From: an uncultured Collinsella sp.
GTDB taxonomy: Bacteria; Actinomycetota; Coriobacteriia; Coriobacteriales; Coriobacteriaceae
Assembly: GCA_934654515.1 (NCBI GenBank)
Contig: CAKUGA010000030.1
Location: 1 to 15,669, forward strand
DNA: 15,669 bases
Reading direction: 5' to 3'
The translations under genes and the position numbers were made by a program. Positions 13,972 through 15,669 of this stretch are shown in pieces. Positions within the stretch are counted from its first letter, which is position 1; each line of letters begins with the position of its first letter. The notes under the pieces are model-generated. The model made no database searches. It was not told the origin of the DNA and saw only the letters and a list, made by a program, of their open reading frames with translations.

Positions 13972-15051
13972 CTAGATGCCCGCGAGCTTGCAGTAACGAT
14001 CGACGTTGCTGGCAAACACCATCTCCACAGCACCCTTCTGCACGGGCTCCGCCGGAGTTTTACCCCACAGCAGATACTCGCCCAAGGTCTTGGCACCACG
14101 GTAGGCCAAGCTCACCGGGTCCTTATAGACGATATTGGTAAAAATGCCGCGGCGTAAGGCCAGGGCGCTCTCGGGGAACAGGTCGTTGCCGATCACCATG
14201 ACCTTGCCGGCCTTGCCGCTCGAAACAAGCGCGTCAGCAACCACTTCGGAACCAACGGCAAAAACGCTACAGATGAGCTCGGGAGCATCCGGCGCACTCA
14301 AGCGCTGCTCAAGCTCCCGCTCGAGCTGTTTGACTTGCGCATGGGCGCCGGCAAGGTCCTCAACTTGCCATGGAATATCGTGTTCGCGCAGGTAATTATG
14401 AAAGGCGCGGGCGGTCAGATAGTGCGAGTCGGTATAAGGGTCGCCCGCCAACAGGAGCACGCGGGCGTCAGCCCCAGAAGCGTGGACCAGGTTAGCCGCC
14501 TGCTCTGCCATAAGACTGCCTGCCGTGGAATAGTCCGCCAAACTGGCACCCAGGCGATCGAGGTGCGGGCGATCGCCGTCGACGAGCTCGATCGCCACGC
14601 CCGCCTCGGCAATCTGCCTCAAAAGCTCGGTCGCGCGGTCATCGCCCGGAACATAGGCAAGCAGGCCATCAATCTTCTCCCCTATCTGCAGGCGCTCGTC
14701 GATTTGCTCGAGCGCATCGGCGTAGCCGCCCACGCCAAATTCAACGCGCTCAACCGTAATGCCCCGGTCGATGACCTCCCGCTCAAAGCGGTTGCAGCCT
14801 TCCCAAAGGTAACGGAAAAAGTACGCTCCCTCGCGCGATGCGCGGGGCAGGCAAAACACCAGGTTGATATCCTTGCGGCGCAGGCTCGAGGCACTTGTGT
14901 TGCGATGGTAGCCCATGGCCTCGGCCTTGGCATTCACCTTGGAGCGCACGGATTCGCTCACGCCAGCCTTACCCGTCAGGGCCTTGTGCACGGTATTGAT
15001 GGAAACGCCAAGCTCGGCGGCTATGTCCTTCATGGTTACGCGAGCGCTCAT
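13972..15051 (-). CDS. LacI-family transcriptional regulator
   Basis: The 359-residue product has an N-terminal LacI-type helix-turn-helix (VTMKDIAAELGVSINTVHKAL, about 5-25), a hinge near 47-60 and a periplasmic-binding-protein-like sugar-sensing domain. Landmarks in that domain are NLVFCLPR, GYADALEQIDERL, IDGLLAYVPGD, VLLLAGDPYTDSHYLTARAF and the VIGNDLFPESALALRRG segment. The recognition helix SINTVHKA departs from the usual TVSRVLN pattern. ATG 15051 follows GGAG with 7-nt spacing. It lies immediately upstream of uxaCBA with its own terminator, and GTGAACGTTCAC-type sites flank three promoters of the locus, so it is the probable local repressor. Its effector is likely a pectin or galacturonate catabolite. 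No copy of that operator lies before its own gene. Confidence 0.93.
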   Translation of the reverse strand: MSARVTMKDIAAELGVSINTVHKALTGKAGVSESVRSKVNAKAEAMGYHRNTSASSLRRKDINLVFCLPRASREGAYFFRYLWEGCNRFEREVIDRGITVERVEFGVGGYADALEQIDERLQIGEKIDGLLAYVPGDDRATELLRQIAEAGVAIELVDGDRPHLDRLGASLADYSTAGSLMAEQAANLVHASGADARVLLLAGDPYTDSHYLTARAFHNYLREHDIPWQVEDLAGAHAQVKQLERELEQRLSAPDAPELICSVFAVGSEVVADALVSSGKAGKVMVIGNDLFPESALALRRGIFTNIVYKDPVSLAYRGAKTLGEYLLWGKTPAEPVQKGAVEMVFASNVDRYCKLAGI

Positions 15052-15092
15052 GGGGTTACTCCGTTATAGATAAGTTGCCAATTAACAGTACA

Positions 15093-15104
15093 GGTAACGA
15101 TACC
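15093..15104. promoter_or_regulatory. Imperfect palindrome upstream of the regulator gene
   Basis: GGTAACGATACC has GGTA/TACC arms and a central CG, vaguely like a shortened LacI-type site, 42 bp upstream of the regulator start. It could be an autoregulatory or unrelated operator. No confident -10/-35 pair is seen in 15052-15148, and the call is weak. Confidence 0.25.
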
Positions 15105-15148
15105 CCAAAATGACTCTTCAACTCGCCGCGCTCTCCCCCAAATGTGCA

Positions 15149-15182
15149 AAGCGCCCCGCGAACGGATGCTCGCGAGGCGCTT
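15149..15182 (-). terminator. Hairpin terminator after the FeoB-associated peptide gene
   Basis: AAGCGCC (15149-15155) pairs with GGCGCTT (15176-15182); after one mismatch CGCGA/TCGCG continues the stem around an 8-nt loop. On the minus strand the tail TTTGCACATTT is only moderately T-rich. It begins 14 nt after the stop of the small gene. Confidence 0.7.
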
Positions 15183-15196
15183 GGGTGCCTGGACCT

Positions 15197-15397
15197 TTAT
15201 TTGATGCCGCGGCCCAAGTCTTCGGCAATTTTGTCCACGCCCTTAAGTGCGGCGCACGTCTTTTTGTTGGAGCAATGCCCCGTGCAAACGCCACCCTGAG
15301 CGCAGTCGGCGCAGGTGCCCTTGCGGTAAATGCGCACGCACACGGCGACAAACGCAATGCCGATAACAGCCAGTACAACAATATCGATAGGTGCCAT
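15197..15397 (-). CDS. FeoB-associated Cys-rich membrane protein
   Basis: The 66-residue peptide has one hydrophobic helix (about 4-23) followed by a short basic, cysteine-rich tail with Cys at 20, 29, 32, 38, 42 and 48 (CADC, GGVCTGHC). This is the layout of the FeoB-associated Cys-rich membrane protein family, usually encoded beside ferrous iron transporter genes. ATG 15397 follows GAGGAGG with 6-nt spacing. No feoA or feoB is in the window, and nothing else is encoded in the 272 bp upstream of it here. A role in ferrous iron uptake is known only by association for the family. It appears unconnected with the pectin genes and marks the boundary of the locus. Confidence 0.8.
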   Translation of the reverse strand: MAPIDIVVLAVIGIAFVAVCVRIYRKGTCADCAQGGVCTGHCSNKKTCAALKGVDKIAEDLGRGIK

Positions 15398-15443
15398 AGC
15401 GAGCCTCCTCTAGTTAACCACCACTTACTTTACACCATCCCCC

Positions 15444-15473
15444 ACCTGCCAAAAAGGGACAGGTTTATTTTGG
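15444..15473. repeat. Short REP-like structured motif
   Basis: Two nested inverted pairs occur together: ACCTG (15444-15448) with CAGGT (15460-15464), and CCAAAA (15449-15454) with TTTTGG (15468-15473), around the A-rich GGGACAGG segment. GGGACAGGTTT-like strings recur in intergenic repeats of various bacteria. Whether this is a dispersed repeat here needs a genome-wide search. Confidence 0.35.
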
Positions 15474-15512
15474 TCGCTTTTATCTGCGGAAACGCCACAT
15501 CTCCCCCACCAC

Positions 15513-15585
15513 CTAAGTTGCGGTGAAATAGTTCCTAGATTCGCCATCCAGGCCGCCAAACAGGAACTATTCCACCGCAACTTAG
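15513..15585. repeat. Long inverted repeat, possible MITE or REP/BIME-type element
   Basis: Two 24-nt arms (15513-15536 and 15562-15585) are reverse complements with a single mismatch (15526/15572). They begin CTAAGTTGCGGTG and end CACCGCAACTTAG and enclose a 25-nt loop. The length and near-perfection exceed a normal terminator, and no T-run follows. It looks like a dispersed palindromic element or a miniature transposable remnant. No target-site duplication is evident. Confidence 0.65.
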
Positions 15586-15598
15586 CTGGTGCAATCAG

Positions 15599-15622
15599 AA
15601 CCACCCTTAAAAAGGGTGGTTT
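15599..15622 (+). terminator. Hairpin with T-rich tail, possible terminator
   Basis: AACCACCCTT (15599-15608) pairs with AAGGGTGGTT (15612-15621) around an AAA loop, and the plus strand continues TTGCTCTT. It resembles an intrinsic terminator for a plus-strand transcript, but no plus-strand gene ends here within the window. It could also act for a minus-strand gene beyond the edge, since the stem is symmetric. Confidence 0.45.
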
Positions 15623-15669
15623 GCTCTTAGGGTATAACCCACGGGCCCCGGGCTCGCGTCTAAAGGCGC

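Noticed and set aside
15110..15526. 138-codon plus-strand frame across the FeoB-associated gene
   Set aside because: It is antisense to a small gene with clear Cys-rich family features and runs through a terminator and repeats.
1..15669. CRISPR arrays, tRNA or rRNA genes, integrases, toxin-antitoxin or defence genes
   Set aside because: No regularly spaced repeats, no tRNA or rRNA signatures and no such protein motifs were seen on either strand.

Overview
The window is a compact catabolic locus for pectin-derived oligosaccharides and D-galacturonate. Every credible gene lies on the minus strand, so transcription runs from high to low coordinates. High GC with strong GC bias at third codon positions, Shine-Dalgarno-led genes and a FeoB-associated Cys-rich peptide fit a gut-dwelling, high-GC Gram-positive. 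The style is that of Coriobacteriia such as Collinsella. That placement is inferred from overall sequence style, not from a marker gene.

Layout in the direction of transcription. (1) 15669-15398 has no gene. It holds a hairpin, a long imperfect inverted repeat and a small REP-like motif. (2) 15397-15197 encodes a FeoB-associated Cys-rich membrane peptide with its own terminator, apparently unrelated to the pectin genes. (3) 15051-13972 encodes a LacI-family regulator, also with its own terminator. (4) 13611-9010 is uxaC-uxaB-uxaA, the isomerase route galacturonate -> tagaturonate -> altronate -> 2-keto-3-deoxygluconate (KDG), ending in a strong terminator. (5) 8650-7091 encodes a GPH-type MFS symporter with its own operators and a strong terminator. 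(6) 6973-5378 encodes a GH28 polygalacturonase with an N-terminal Fn3-like domain. (7) 5243-3081 encodes a pectin methylesterase fused to an alpha/beta-hydrolase esterase, followed by an SGNH esterase (3003-2332). (8) 2224-79 encodes a GH105 unsaturated uronyl hydrolase, apparently translationally coupled to a TIM-barrel sugar isomerase/epimerase.

No enzyme shows a signal peptide. I infer that short, still esterified oligogalacturonides enter through the symporter and are processed in the cytoplasm. The esterases would remove methyl and acetyl groups, GH28 and GH105 would release galacturonate and unsaturated uronate, and UxaC/B/A would convert galacturonate to KDG. KDG kinase and aldolase, KduI/KduD and any polysaccharide lyase are absent here and must be elsewhere if the pathway is complete.

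The clearest regulatory signal is a LacI-type operator, consensus GGTGAACGTTCACC with core TGAACGTTCA. Two copies with centres 38-41 bp apart lie upstream of uxaC, the symporter and GH105. In each case the upstream copy overlaps a TTCACC -35-like hexamer and the downstream copy follows the -10. The symporter region has a third copy. One copy before GH105 sits at the centre of a 38-bp near-perfect palindrome. The adjacent LacI-family protein is the obvious candidate for binding these sites.
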